A stretch of DNA of 34,284 nt from Candidatus Kerfeldbacteria bacterium. Lineage in GTDB: Bacteria > Patescibacteriota > Patescibacteriia > SBBC01. The stretch lies in assembly GCA_016204585.1 (NCBI GenBank), contig JACQKH010000074.1:1-34284 (forward strand), read 5' to 3'. The notes beneath the pieces were generated by a model, which was given only the letters and a program-made list of their open reading frames with translations, was not told the origin of the DNA and made no database searches. The position numbers and the translations under genes were made by a program. Shown here one piece after another: positions 1 to 8,456 of the stretch (position 1 is the first letter of the stretch; each line of letters opens with the position of its first letter).

Positions 1-2139
1 AAGTTTGGTTGAGAAGAAAAGGCCGGAATCTGTATGCGAAGTCTTCGGTAGTGACGTCCAGGCTATTTTTGTGCCTGGCGGAGCCTCAAGAGTTAGTTCA
101 AACGTCCGATTCCTGGCTCCGGCTTGCTTCCCAACGGTCAAATCATAGCGGGCAAGAGAACCGCCAAGCGTCAGCGGGAGCTCGTAGGTGAAGCTGAAAG
201 TCTTGGTTTCTCCAGGATCAAGCTCAGTCCAGTTTCCAAACACGGTCTTGCCGAATTCATCGTTAATCCGCGTTCCGCTCTGCTCGTCAACGATTACTCG
301 ACCTTCGATGTCTGAGAAGAACGGATCGGGTTGCGATCCGGCCGGCAATTTCCAGAAAACATCTGGCGGTTCTTTGGTAAAACCGGTGGCGGCCAGCAGT
401 TTCGAACCGAACGGTACGTATAGGCGGTGGTAGGTTCGATTCCGACTGCCGGTGAAAATGTCGCCGGGAGTTCCTTGATGCGTTCGGGTAACTTCAATTG
501 TCGCGGTCACCCGACCGTCGGGTTCAATCCGCAGATGGTCGCGAATGATCTCGGAGATCACGCCGTCGGTCTTCCCGCCGCCGATATTCGAATCAACCAG
601 TTGGAGGAAATCTCCGTTCGAGGACGGCAGGCTTCCGGACCAACCGAGCTCGGCGATCTGTTGTTCGACCGCCGCCTCACCACTCCACAACTGTAAGTCC
701 CCGGCGGCCAAACTGGCAATCAGTACGCCGAGGAATGTCGGGTATTGATTGAAACTGAGTTTTGCCATTTGTTCGGCTATCACCGGGATCAAATCGACAA
801 TGAAACGCTTGGGATCGTTGACGCGCAGATCAAACTTCCGCTCGACCTGCGCCTGCGTGATTTCATCGAAGTTGGCGGCGTCCACGGTAACCCCGTAGGC
901 CGGCAGGTTGATCGGACCGGTGACGGTCAGCAGTCGTTCAATGAACGTATGGGTCAGGGCAATGACGCCCTCGGGCTTGAAGCCGCGCGCTTGCTCGTAG
1001 AACCGAGCGAATTGTTGAGCTGACGTCGGCCAATCGGGGTACCAGTTGGCATCGCGAAAGTACCAGCTCGGTGTAATCACCTGGAGTGGTAGCGGCGGGG
1101 TGATGGACGGTGAAATTAGGTCGTCAATCCCAAAGCTCCCGCGGTCGGGCGCGTCGAGAACCTTGAAGCGGCCCCGATCAAGACGGATTAAGGCGAAGCT
1201 GCCGACAAAACCGCCGGTCGGGCGAAGCTCGTTCGCGTTTTGGAAGACGAACAGATACTCAGATGGCTGTGACGCCCCCAGGATGGTCGCGACGATTCCG
1301 ACTGAGTCGGAAATTGTCGTGATGCTCTGCCGCAATCCCGGCAGAAGTTCCTGAATTCTGAGAATTTCTTCGCGGTAAGGCGAGGGCAGAGACTGAGCCT
1401 GCACCTGGCTGAGCTCGTCGAAGGCGCCGTTCAAATCCTGGAGGATGGCCTGCAAGGTCGGCTGGTCGCGTTCCAACCCGGCCACAAAATCCGCCGCTCC
1501 GGTCAAGCCCTCCCCCGATTCTACTAGTGGCTGGGCGATGGCAGTAAATCTTCGACCGGCATTGGCCAGCAAGCCAGCCGCTCGGACCAGATGCTTCCCG
1601 CTGCGAAGCTTAGCGCCGGCCACCGGCAGTTTTTCCAGAACGGCGTTTAGTCTCGGATTGACCTCTCGGAAAAATTCTTCGGCCGCGGAAAAACTCGCCC
1701 GGGCATCTTGAAATGCTTGGCTGGCTCCGGGCAAATCTTGCGATGAAGCTTTGGCGCCGGCCACTTTAAGCGACTGGTAGCCGGCTCGGGACGCCTCTAG
1801 CACGCGACTCTGCAGGCCGCGCATCTGCCCGAATAACGTGACCGAAGCGAACGCCAACAAGAGCGCGACGGCCAGAATTGGAAACGCGCCAATCCGGTAA
1901 CGACTGAAAATCGCGCGAAACCATATCGTCGTTCCGGCCGTTAGACTTTGGATGTCCCGGAAACGCTGGCGAGGCGGCAACTTTACCGTCGGCGCGCGCT
2001 GCCAGAATCTCTTTAGCACCTCGGAGCGCGGCTTTGATGCAGCTACCCGAGGCCGGGTCGCCTTTCGCAAATCCAATACATTCGCAGCCGGAATGTTAAT
2101 CTGCGTCAAGCGCGGATTGGCGGGCCGATGGGAGTCCAT
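1..2139 (-). CDS. DUF4012 membrane-anchored surface protein (3' end cut by window edge)
   Basis: The minus strand stays open from an ATG at 2139 to base 1 (713 codons, no stop). The ORF track misses it because the stop lies outside the window. The start follows the upstream glycosyltransferase stop by 3 nt, so translation is probably coupled. A basic cytoplasmic N-terminus of about 80 residues is followed by one membrane segment (about 83-104, IGAFPILAVALLLAFASVTL), then a helical stretch to about 280. The DUF4012 core follows, with the characteristic FVFQNANELRPTGGFVGSFA around 297-316. DUF4012 proteins are common in Patescibacteria and in Gram-positives next to polysaccharide genes. Their biochemical role is not established, and a role in surface polymer display or attachment is inference from context. 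The C-terminal region, still running at the edge, looks beta-rich. Confidence 0.85.
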   Translation of the reverse strand, partial: MDSHRPANPRLTQINIPAANVLDLRKATRPRVAASKPRSEVLKRFWQRAPTVKLPPRQRFRDIQSLTAGTTIWFRAIFSRYRIGAFPILAVALLLAFASVTLFGQMRGLQSRVLEASRAGYQSLKVAGAKASSQDLPGASQAFQDARASFSAAEEFFREVNPRLNAVLEKLPVAGAKLRSGKHLVRAAGLLANAGRRFTAIAQPLVESGEGLTGAADFVAGLERDQPTLQAILQDLNGAFDELSQVQAQSLPSPYREEILRIQELLPGLRQSITTISDSVGIVATILGASQPSEYLFVFQNANELRPTGGFVGSFALIRLDRGRFKVLDAPDRGSFGIDDLISPSITPPLPLQVITPSWYFRDANWYPDWPTSAQQFARFYEQARGFKPEGVIALTHTFIERLLTVTGPINLPAYGVTVDAANFDEITQAQVERKFDLRVNDPKRFIVDLIPVIAEQMAKLSFNQYPTFLGVLIASLAAGDLQLWSGEAAVEQQIAELGWSGSLPSSNGDFLQLVDSNIGGGKTDGVISEIIRDHLRIEPDGRVTATIEVTRTHQGTPGDIFTGSRNRTYHRLYVPFGSKLLAATGFTKEPPDVFWKLPAGSQPDPFFSDIEGRVIVDEQSGTRINDEFGKTVFGNWTELDPGETKTFSFTYELPLTLGGSLARYDLTVGKQAGARNRTFELTLEAPPGTKIAWTSLPKTSHTDSGLFFSTKL

Positions 2140-2142
2140 GAA

Positions 2143-3288
2143 TTAAAATTTCCTGCCAACCGAATTGTACACCTCGAGCGTCTCTTTCGCCATCTTCGAC
2201 CAACTGAACAGTTTGACCCGGTCGGTTCCCCGCCGGCCAAGTTCGCGCCGGCGCTGCTCATCGTTCAACAAATCTCCAAGAACGGTTACCATGTCGTCAA
2301 TGCTGTATGGATCAAAATAGGCAGCCGCTTGGCCGTAGACCTCAGGCAGTGAGGAGGTTAGCGACGCCAGCACCGGCGTACCGCGGGCCATCGCCTCGAG
2401 ACCGGGTAAACCGAAGCCCTCGTAGATCGATGGACAGACATACAGGCTGGCCCGACGATAGAGCGCGTCCAACACTTCGTCACTAACATAACCGGTAAAA
2501 ACAATTTCGCGGCCGGTGCGATTGAGCTGACGGGCGGTCACGAATCGCTTAAGCCGACGGTAAAAATAATCGTCCCGCCCGGATAAAACCAGTTGGTATT
2601 TGAAGCCACGCTGGCGCAGCGCGGCCAGCGCGGCCACCAACCGTTCTAAGTTCTTATGCGGGTAGGCGGTACCGACGTACATGACGAACGGTTCGACGAT
2701 CCCCAATCGGCGTTCAAGTTCGGCCGGTGAAACCAGCGGCAGCTGCTGGGTCACGTCGCAAGCTTCGTAAATAACCGCAATCTTCTGGGCCGCCACCCGC
2801 CAGTTCGTTTGAATATCGCGCTTGGTGTTGTTGGTCACGGCAATGACCCTGGCCGAACGTTGGAGGGCTGCTCGGATAACTAAGTTGTAGGCCGCGTGCT
2901 TCAACCAGTAAAAGGCCGGCTCCAGTGTGGAAGCTCGGGTAGTTGGAAACTTACTCAGGATCAGGTCATGGACCGTGACCACAAACGGCCGCGGAGATAG
3001 CAGTGGAACGTTAAAATGAAGGAAATGGACGAAATCCAACCGTTGTTGACGGATGAGCGCGGGGAATTTTGATTGTTCCCCGAACGAATACCACTTCCAC
3101 GGAGCGAGTACTTTTCGAAACCTCGGGGCGGCCGGATGGTAGTAGGCGAAGTTTCCTTGGCCGAGGAACACCACGTATTCGTTGTGGTGGTCCTGCTCCT
3201 CGAGCTGTTCGATCAGCCGATTCGTGTATCGCCCTATCCCTGTGCCGGCGTGCGGACCGTAGAACCGCGCATCAATGCCGATTCGCAT
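2143..3288 (-). CDS. GT4-family glycosyltransferase
   Basis: This 381-residue protein has the GT-B fold pattern of family GT4. The N-terminal acceptor half starts MRIGIDARFYG and includes GTGIGRYT, typical of mannosyl- or rhamnosyl-transferases acting on lipid-linked oligosaccharides. The C-terminal nucleotide-sugar half has YVGTAYPHKNLERL and the EGFGLPGLEAMARGTPV signature, whose two glutamates form the EX7E motif. It has no membrane segment, so it probably works at the inner face of the membrane. It sits between a Wzz-like gene (3 nt upstream) and the DUF4012 gene (3 nt downstream), which supports exopolysaccharide assembly. The donor and acceptor sugars cannot be read from the sequence. 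Confidence 0.9.
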   Translation of the reverse strand: MRIGIDARFYGPHAGTGIGRYTNRLIEQLEEQDHHNEYVVFLGQGNFAYYHPAAPRFRKVLAPWKWYSFGEQSKFPALIRQQRLDFVHFLHFNVPLLSPRPFVVTVHDLILSKFPTTRASTLEPAFYWLKHAAYNLVIRAALQRSARVIAVTNNTKRDIQTNWRVAAQKIAVIYEACDVTQQLPLVSPAELERRLGIVEPFVMYVGTAYPHKNLERLVAALAALRQRGFKYQLVLSGRDDYFYRRLKRFVTARQLNRTGREIVFTGYVSDEVLDALYRRASLYVCPSIYEGFGLPGLEAMARGTPVLASLTSSLPEVYGQAAAYFDPYSIDDMVTVLGDLLNDEQRRRELGRRGTDRVKLFSWSKMAKETLEVYNSVGRKF

Positions 3289-3291
3289 GGT

Positions 3292-3921
3292 TTAGCGCTG
3301 GAGTGGTGGAGCGGTGGCCAGATACTCAACTAATGGTACCAGGAAAAGCAGGAGCGTTACGGCCACCAGTACCGAGACCGCTCCTAACAGCAGCGGGTTG
3401 GGTTGCGCCCTAATAATGACTGGCTTGGTGGACTGGATTTCGAAGATAGTCTTCCCGTCAGCCGTTCGGTTGGCTGCCTCGGCTCGCTGCTGCATGTTCT
3501 TGGTCAGTTCCGCCGCCAGTTTCGAGGCCTCATCGGCGGTGGCGGATGAATAAGTCACCACGATGTTCTGAGCCGAATATTTTTTCGTTTTGAATCTGGT
3601 GGTCAGGCGGCGAAGCGAGCCGACCGTTGGTGGGGTTAGTCCGGCCTGCTCGTAAATTTCAACTAACACTGGCGGCGCCTGCAGCCAGCTGACCACGGTT
3701 TGGGCGAACAGGTCAGCGGCCTGGAGCGCATAAAACCCGTCGTACTGATAATCGCTGGTGGATTCCTTGTTTACGCGGTTGACCGACAGAGACAGTGAGG
3801 TGGTGTAGTGAGGCGGTTGCCCGTAGGCCCAGGCGAAGGTGCCGCCGACGATTAGTGTGAAAATGATTAGACTCAACCTCAAGCGACGTTTAAAGAGAAA
3901 AAATGATTGGCGTAATTCCAT
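3292..3921 (-). CDS. Wzz-like polysaccharide chain-length determinant / co-polymerase
   Basis: About 209 residues with the two-helix hairpin topology of polysaccharide co-polymerases. There is an N-terminal membrane segment (LSLIIFTLIVGGTFAWAYG), a periplasmic domain of about 130 residues, then a second segment (LLLGAVSVLVAVTLLLFLVPL) just before the C-terminus. A proline-rich FEIQSTKPVIIRAQPNP stretch precedes the second segment, as in the Wzz family. No tyrosine-kinase domain is attached. The ORF track starts at a TTG (3936). I prefer the ATG at 3921 because a GGAG lies 9 nt upstream of it, overlapping the end of the preceding GT gene. Its likely role is controlling the length of the polymer made by this operon. 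Confidence 0.75.
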   Translation of the reverse strand: MELRQSFFLFKRRLRLSLIIFTLIVGGTFAWAYGQPPHYTTSLSLSVNRVNKESTSDYQYDGFYALQAADLFAQTVVSWLQAPPVLVEIYEQAGLTPPTVGSLRRLTTRFKTKKYSAQNIVVTYSSATADEASKLAAELTKNMQQRAEAANRTADGKTIFEIQSTKPVIIRAQPNPLLLGAVSVLVAVTLLLFLVPLVEYLATAPPLQR

Positions 3922-3936
3922 ACTATTTTTCTCCAA

Positions 3937-5082
3937 TTAATGTTCGGGGGTAAATCGCAACTCCGAGTGTGATTGCAGATGATGCTGCCAGGCCTTCTCC
4001 ACCGCCAGGCGAAACCGTTGTTTGAAGCGTTCGACGCTGAACTGTTCAGCGTGGGCTCGGATGGCGGCCGAATTGAATTCTTCCGGACGCCAGCGAATGA
4101 TCGTGTCAGCCAGCGATTCCCACTCGGCATCGTCAAAGAAGAGACCGGTCTTCCCGGGGACCACCGTCTCAAGCGCCCCGCCAGCGGCATAGGCGATCAC
4201 CGGTCGGCCCGACGCATTGGCCTCAAGCGCGGTGATGCCGAAGTCTTCCTCCTGTGGCTGGATGAAAGCCAGGCACTCGCGATACAGACGCATTAGTTCG
4301 GCCCGGTTCACTCGACCGAGAAACTCAATGTTTGATTTGGCCAGCTGGCGCAGCCGACCCTCCTCCGGACCGCTGCCGAAAACCTTCAACCGCAACCCTA
4401 GTCGGTTGAACGCTCGAATGGCCAGGTCATAGCGCTTGTACGCCACCAGACGACCGCCGATCAAATAGTAATCACCGACTTTCTCTGCCATATTTAAATC
4501 GGAAGTGTCAACCGGCGGGTGCATGATGATACTATCACGACGGTAGTACTTCTGCACACGTTGCTGCACATTTCGCGAGTTGGCGAAGAAAACGTCGACC
4601 CGATCAGCCGCCAGACGATCCCATTGCCGAATACGAGTCAGAATAAATGGGATAAAAACTTTCAGCAGCCGTGGGTACGGTAATTCATCGACGTAGCGAT
4701 GCGTGTCGCCCCAGAGGTAACGAGTCGGCGAATGACAATAGTCGATGTGCAGCGTCCGGGGAAGCGTGAGAACGCCTCGAGCGAAGGAGGCGGAGTTGGA
4801 GATGACCAGGTCATATTCGCTCAAATCAAAACGCTCCACCGCGTTCGGCATCCATGGCAAGTACCATTGATAGCGACGAACACCGAACGGCAGGCGCTGC
4901 AGGAAGGAGGTGCGAATGTCACGTTTCAGGAAAACTGGGTTGGCGCGCTGCGGATTATGGATCATGGTGTACGTCGGCGCGTCTGGATAGATCTCCTGCA
5001 GAATTGCCAACACCCGTTCCGCGCCGCCGTCCTGACCGAGGTGATCGTGGATGAGAGCCACCCGTCGCCGTCGTTCGGTCAT
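3937..5082 (-). CDS. GT4-family glycosyltransferase
   Basis: This 381-residue GT-B protein begins with VALIHDHLGQDGGAERVL, the usual opening of GT4 mannosyl/glucosyltransferases that bind a lipid-linked acceptor. The C-terminal half carries LIGGRLVAYKRYDLAIRAF, the VFGSGPE loop and EEDFGITALEANASGRPV, which includes the EX7E glutamates. It is distinct in sequence from the neighbouring GT at 2143-3288, so the two probably add different sugars. The start codon directly abuts the arm of a long inverted repeat and has no clear Shine-Dalgarno sequence, so initiation may depend on that structure. Confidence 0.9.
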   Translation of the reverse strand: MTERRRRVALIHDHLGQDGGAERVLAILQEIYPDAPTYTMIHNPQRANPVFLKRDIRTSFLQRLPFGVRRYQWYLPWMPNAVERFDLSEYDLVISNSASFARGVLTLPRTLHIDYCHSPTRYLWGDTHRYVDELPYPRLLKVFIPFILTRIRQWDRLAADRVDVFFANSRNVQQRVQKYYRRDSIIMHPPVDTSDLNMAEKVGDYYLIGGRLVAYKRYDLAIRAFNRLGLRLKVFGSGPEEGRLRQLAKSNIEFLGRVNRAELMRLYRECLAFIQPQEEDFGITALEANASGRPVIAYAAGGALETVVPGKTGLFFDDAEWESLADTIIRWRPEEFNSAAIRAHAEQFSVERFKQRFRLAVEKAWQHHLQSHSELRFTPEH

Positions 5083-5243
5083 CCCGTTAGAGAGTTAGCT
5101 CGTAAAGTATTCATAAGAACATTTCACCAGTTATGGATGAATAGCGCTCTCTCTAACGGGATCATCCCGTTATAAAGTTAAGATATGAAGCATCGAGGTA
5201 CATCGCGTAGTGATCCATGTTGAACGTGTACTTTCTAACGGGA
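5082..5243 (-). repeat. Two tandem ~80-bp hairpin elements between EPS genes
   Basis: Four related 13-base arms are visible on the plus strand: TCCCGTTAGAGAG (5082-5094), CTCTCTAACGGGA (5149-5161), TCCCGTTATAAAG (5165-5177) and CTTTCTAACGGGA (5231-5243). They form two adjacent hairpins of almost equal size (80 and 79 bp), three bases apart. The first is perfectly paired over 13 bp and the second has one mismatch. The loops look like diverged copies of each other. One outer arm touches the stop codon of the sugar phosphotransferase gene and the other touches the start codon of the GT4 gene. It may be a duplicated mobile palindrome or a translational/processing control element. Confidence 0.7.
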
Positions 5244-6629
5244 TCATACGGCCGATCTTGTGGACAGGACGATCCAAGGTGTTTTCAGCAGAATCTGCAA
5301 ATCCATCCGCAGCGACCAATTCTCGATGTAATATGTGTCCAGACGAACCTCCTCTTCAAAGGTCAGGTCCGAACGACCGGAAGTTTGCGCCATCCCCGTC
5401 ATACCTGGTTTAATCGACAGCAGCTTGCGATGATGTTTCTCGTAGCGGGCCACCTCGGCTGGCTCGTGTGGCCGCGGACCAACCAGGCTCATGTCGCCTT
5501 TGAACACATTCCAAAGCTGCGGCAGTTCGTCAAGCGAACTCTTACGAATGAATCGGCCGAACCGGGTAATCCGCGGATCATTCTTCATCTTGAAGAGCGG
5601 CCCTTCACGTTCATTTTTGTCCACCAGCTGGTCCTTCAAGGCCTCCGCGTTCTTAACCATCGAGCGGAATTTGAGGACGGTAAAGTGCTTGCCGCCCTGG
5701 CCGACGCGCTCCAGACCTAAAATCATGGGCCCCTCCGAATCGAGCTTCACTAAAATACCGATGATTATTAGCAGCGGCGATAAAAAAACTAAACCGATGA
5801 CTGACACCACGATGTCAAAAGCTCGTTTGATAATCTTCCCCCATCCATCAAGCGGAGTTCGCTTGATCTCGATGACCGGGACGCCAGCCAACATCTCGAT
5901 ATCAATGTGGGTGGCCCGGGAATCGAACAAATCAGCGGCGTAGCGGAAGATGAGGTTGTGGTCATTGCAAAAATCGATGAGCTGGAGGGTCCGGTCCTTT
6001 GGGCTCGAGGAGTCGCCGAGAACGACCTCGTCGATTCGCATATGACGCATCCGGTCAATCAGTTGGCTGAACATGTCCGGCGTGACTTCGTCATATCGAT
6101 CGACCACTCGGTAGCCAACGGCCAGATGTGTGCTGAGATAACCGACGATGTCGGTGGATGTTTCGTCTCGACCGACCAGGACGATGTTATGGACGCCGAT
6201 TCCTCTGACGAACAAACCGTGCTGAACACCACGGACGAACGCGCGTTCTATGATCATCAGGGTAACCGCCAAAATCCACCCAGCCAGGACGACGAAACGA
6301 GATGAGAAAAACTCGCGCTGGAAAAATATCAAGACGATGACCAGGAGAATGCCGGTCGAACAGGCCAAAAATATCTTGGCCACTTCATCCATGGCCCGAC
6401 GGGTGGAGCGAATCGAATACAGTCCAGACACAGCAAAAATTGTAATCCAGGCCGCCGCCACCACCAATAAAATATTCAGGTAAGTACGGAGAGGGATTAC
6501 TGCTTGAACTGGCAGAAACTGGTTGAAGGTAGTGAAACGGATGTAGTATGCCAGCAGTCCCGCGCCGATCAGAGTGGCGTAGTCGAGCGGGACGAGAAAC
6601 GCACTGAACGCGAGTTCCGACTTCTTCAT
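5244..6629 (-). CDS. Polyprenyl-phosphate sugar phosphotransferase (initiating enzyme of exopolysaccharide synthesis)
   Basis: 461 residues, the usual length for WbaP/CpsE-type polyisoprenyl-phosphate hexose-1-phosphate transferases. About four or five membrane segments fill the first 140 residues. A soluble nucleotide-binding-like middle domain (NIVLVGRDETSTDIVGYL) follows. The C-terminal bacterial sugar transferase domain begins at KRAFDIVVSVIGLVFLSP and has the family motifs KFRSM, DELPQLWNVFKGDMSLVGPRP and KPGMTGMAQ. The enzyme would load the first sugar phosphate onto undecaprenyl phosphate at the membrane. It is the first protein gene of the envelope operon and starts 18 nt after the RNase P RNA, so transcription may read through from that gene. 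No strong Shine-Dalgarno is seen before its ATG. Confidence 0.93.
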   Translation of the reverse strand: MKKSELAFSAFLVPLDYATLIGAGLLAYYIRFTTFNQFLPVQAVIPLRTYLNILLVVAAAWITIFAVSGLYSIRSTRRAMDEVAKIFLACSTGILLVIVLIFFQREFFSSRFVVLAGWILAVTLMIIERAFVRGVQHGLFVRGIGVHNIVLVGRDETSTDIVGYLSTHLAVGYRVVDRYDEVTPDMFSQLIDRMRHMRIDEVVLGDSSSPKDRTLQLIDFCNDHNLIFRYAADLFDSRATHIDIEMLAGVPVIEIKRTPLDGWGKIIKRAFDIVVSVIGLVFLSPLLIIIGILVKLDSEGPMILGLERVGQGGKHFTVLKFRSMVKNAEALKDQLVDKNEREGPLFKMKNDPRITRFGRFIRKSSLDELPQLWNVFKGDMSLVGPRPHEPAEVARYEKHHRKLLSIKPGMTGMAQTSGRSDLTFEEEVRLDTYYIENWSLRMDLQILLKTPWIVLSTRSAV

Positions 6630-6646
6630 ATCATAATGATGCCCTA

Positions 6647-7184
6647 GGGAGGCCTGTAAGCCGAATTCTGTCCGCCTCCGCCAAGGCTTCGACGGACACG
6701 TCCTCGTGAGTTCGAGGGCTTGCCAACCGGAGCCTCGGCGGAGGTTGGATGATCATCTCTCTTCGGCTACCATTGCTGGCAACCTGTAGCGATCAACCCG
6801 TCAGTCGGGTCGAATGACCCGACCAACCTATTTGATCTTGCACCAGGGAGGGTTTGCCCGCTTGAGCCGGTTACCCGGCTAAGCCGTGGGCTCTTACTTT
6901 ACCCGCCGGAGCGGGGTATCCCTCGCGAAGGAGGGCCCACGATTTCACCCTTACTCCGCCCGATAAGTCAGGTGGAGCGGTATGTTTCTGTTGCACTCTT
7001 CGTCCCGACGCGCTTGCGCGGTCGTGGATCCCTACGCTTCGTACAGTACGAGCATTCGCGAACGGACACTCGTAAAAATACTCGCGCGGCCGCTGTTAGC
7101 GGCTCCCTTAGTTCTCCGCCAAAGGCGGAGGGTGTTCGGACTTTCCTCCCCAGTCATACGACCGGGGCGATCATCCAGCCTCCC
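6647..7184 (-). ncRNA. rnpB: RNase P RNA, bacterial type A, enlarged
   Basis: On the minus strand the conserved blocks appear in order: GAGGAAAGTCC near the 5' end (7138-7148), AGTGCAACAGAAACATACC (about 6979-6998), AGTAAGGGTGAAA (6943-6955), CAAGATCAAATAGG, GGGTTGATCGCT and finally ACAGAATTCGGCTTACAG near the 3' end. The ends were set by the P1 helix, GGGAGGC (7178-7184) pairing with GCCTCCC (6647-6653). At about 538 nt it is longer than the 350-420 nt usual for this class. The extra length is mostly GC-rich hairpins between the 5' conserved block and the ACAGAAA block. It processes the 5' ends of tRNA precursors. Confidence 0.95.
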
Positions 7185-7198
7185 AAAGAGCGTTCTCC

Positions 7199-7227
7199 AG
7201 CGTACAAAAACTAGGCCGTTTCGTCAA
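7199..7227 (-). promoter_or_regulatory. Sigma70-like promoter of rnpB
   Basis: On the minus strand TTGACG (7222-7227) and TACGCT (7199-7204) are separated by exactly 17 bases. The -10 box ends 14 bases before the P1 helix of the RNase P RNA, which fits a start site around 7185-7192. Confidence 0.75.
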
Positions 7228-7303
7228 GACCCCCGTAATGGTTCAATAGCTTGGCATCACCCTTCAGGTACACTGGTATGACAATGCCATACACTTTGAA
7301 TCC

Positions 7304-7340
7304 CCACCTTCACGGCTACGGATGGAGGCAGTGAAGATGG
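7304..7340 (-). repeat. Hairpin downstream of the reverse transcriptase gene
   Basis: On the minus strand CCATCTTCAC and GTGAAGGTGG can pair over 10 bp with one G-U pair around a 17-nt loop, about 70 bases after the RT stop codon. No T-run follows, so it is not a textbook terminator. It may mark the end of the retroelement transcript. The rest of 7228-7412 shows no gene. Confidence 0.4.
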
Positions 7341-7412
7341 TGAGACCAGGCCAGAGCATTCAATCGGCGGCTCGGCACTTTAATGCGTAAAGTAAATCCC
7401 AGTAGCGAACCA

Positions 7413-8453
7413 TTATTCATGCAGCCAAAACCACAACTGATTTTCAAGTTTTTCCCGCAGCTTATAGCTATTTGCGTGTGATAGAACCCCACGATAGGAC
7501 TGCAGGGATTGTTCCAACCTTTCTTTGGTTATCTTTTCGGCTTTATACGCTTGTGCCTTCTGCCGAAGCTTTTTGAATATCCGCTGTCTCGTTTTCGTTC
7601 GCACAAGCTGATGATGCGGAAAAATCGTGTAGCCGAGGAAATCAATGCCCTGGCCGAGCTTTCGAATGCTGGTTTTCTTCGGGTGAAGGTTTAATGCTAA
7701 GGTTTGAGATAGAAAAAGATGGATTGGCTCGATCAAAGTTTCTAGATATTCTTTTTCATTGGACAGAATAATGAAGTCATCAGTGTACCGGGCATAATAC
7801 TTCACCTTTAGAACGTGTTTCACAAACTGATCAAACTCGTTCATGTACACGTTGGCAAAGAGTTGCGAGGTTAGATTGCCGATTGGCAGTCCTTTTGCTT
7901 CTGTTTTACTGTCCGAGAAACTACCAATGATTTCCTCCAGTAACCAGTGTGCGTCCGGGTCTTGCAATTTTCGCTTGAGCATGGTAAGGAGTATTGGCTG
8001 ATCGATACGGAAGAAGAACTTTTGTGCGTCGCACTTTAAAGCAAAGCACGGCCGCGTATCATTCCGGCTCACCTGCCTAGCCATTCTGGTCACCGCTTCA
8101 ACGCCTTTGTGCGTTCCCTTGTTTATTCGGCACGAAAACGAGTTGGGAATGAATGTCGGCTCGAATATGGGATTGAGAGCAGAAAACATTGCGTGATGCA
8201 GTATCCGGTCTCGCACTGATGCCTTGTGAATGTGCCGTTGCTTCGGGTCGTGAATGTAAAACGAGGTATATGTCCCGTGCCGATACTTCCTAGATCGCAA
8301 GTCACGGTGAAGTTGGAATAGGTTCGGTTCCAAATTCACCTCGTATTCCAAAACGTCCGGCTTGTTTCCTTTGTCGCTGTGAAACGCCTCCCACGCGGCA
8401 AACAGATTTTCTACCGAAATAATCCGCTCGTAAATATTATTAAACACTTTCAT
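7413..8453 (-). CDS. Diversity-generating retroelement reverse transcriptase
   Basis: 346 residues, typical of DGR-type reverse transcriptases. The catalytic aspartates are in CDAQKFF (D142) and in the YTDD box (223-226, within YARYTDDFIIL). The GLPIGNLTSQLFANVYMNEFDQF block (188-210) and GIDFLGYTIF (269-278) are characteristic of the DGR/group II-like clade. No maturase or endonuclease domain follows. It would copy the template RNA into cDNA with errors at adenines, working with the Avd protein. The gene is more AT-rich than rnhA or the EPS genes nearby. Its ATG is only three bases from the divergent avd start, so its promoter must lie inside avd or further upstream on the minus strand, beyond the template repeat. 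Confidence 0.96.
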   Translation of the reverse strand: MKVFNNIYERIISVENLFAAWEAFHSDKGNKPDVLEYEVNLEPNLFQLHRDLRSRKYRHGTYTSFYIHDPKQRHIHKASVRDRILHHAMFSALNPIFEPTFIPNSFSCRINKGTHKGVEAVTRMARQVSRNDTRPCFALKCDAQKFFFRIDQPILLTMLKRKLQDPDAHWLLEEIIGSFSDSKTEAKGLPIGNLTSQLFANVYMNEFDQFVKHVLKVKYYARYTDDFIILSNEKEYLETLIEPIHLFLSQTLALNLHPKKTSIRKLGQGIDFLGYTIFPHHQLVRTKTRQRIFKKLRQKAQAYKAEKITKERLEQSLQSYRGVLSHANSYKLREKLENQLWFWLHE

Positions 8454-8456
8454 GCC

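Noticed and set aside
5082-5243. A CRISPR array.
   Set aside because: There are only four arms in alternating orientation, forming two hairpins; there are no regular direct repeats with spacers and no cas genes.
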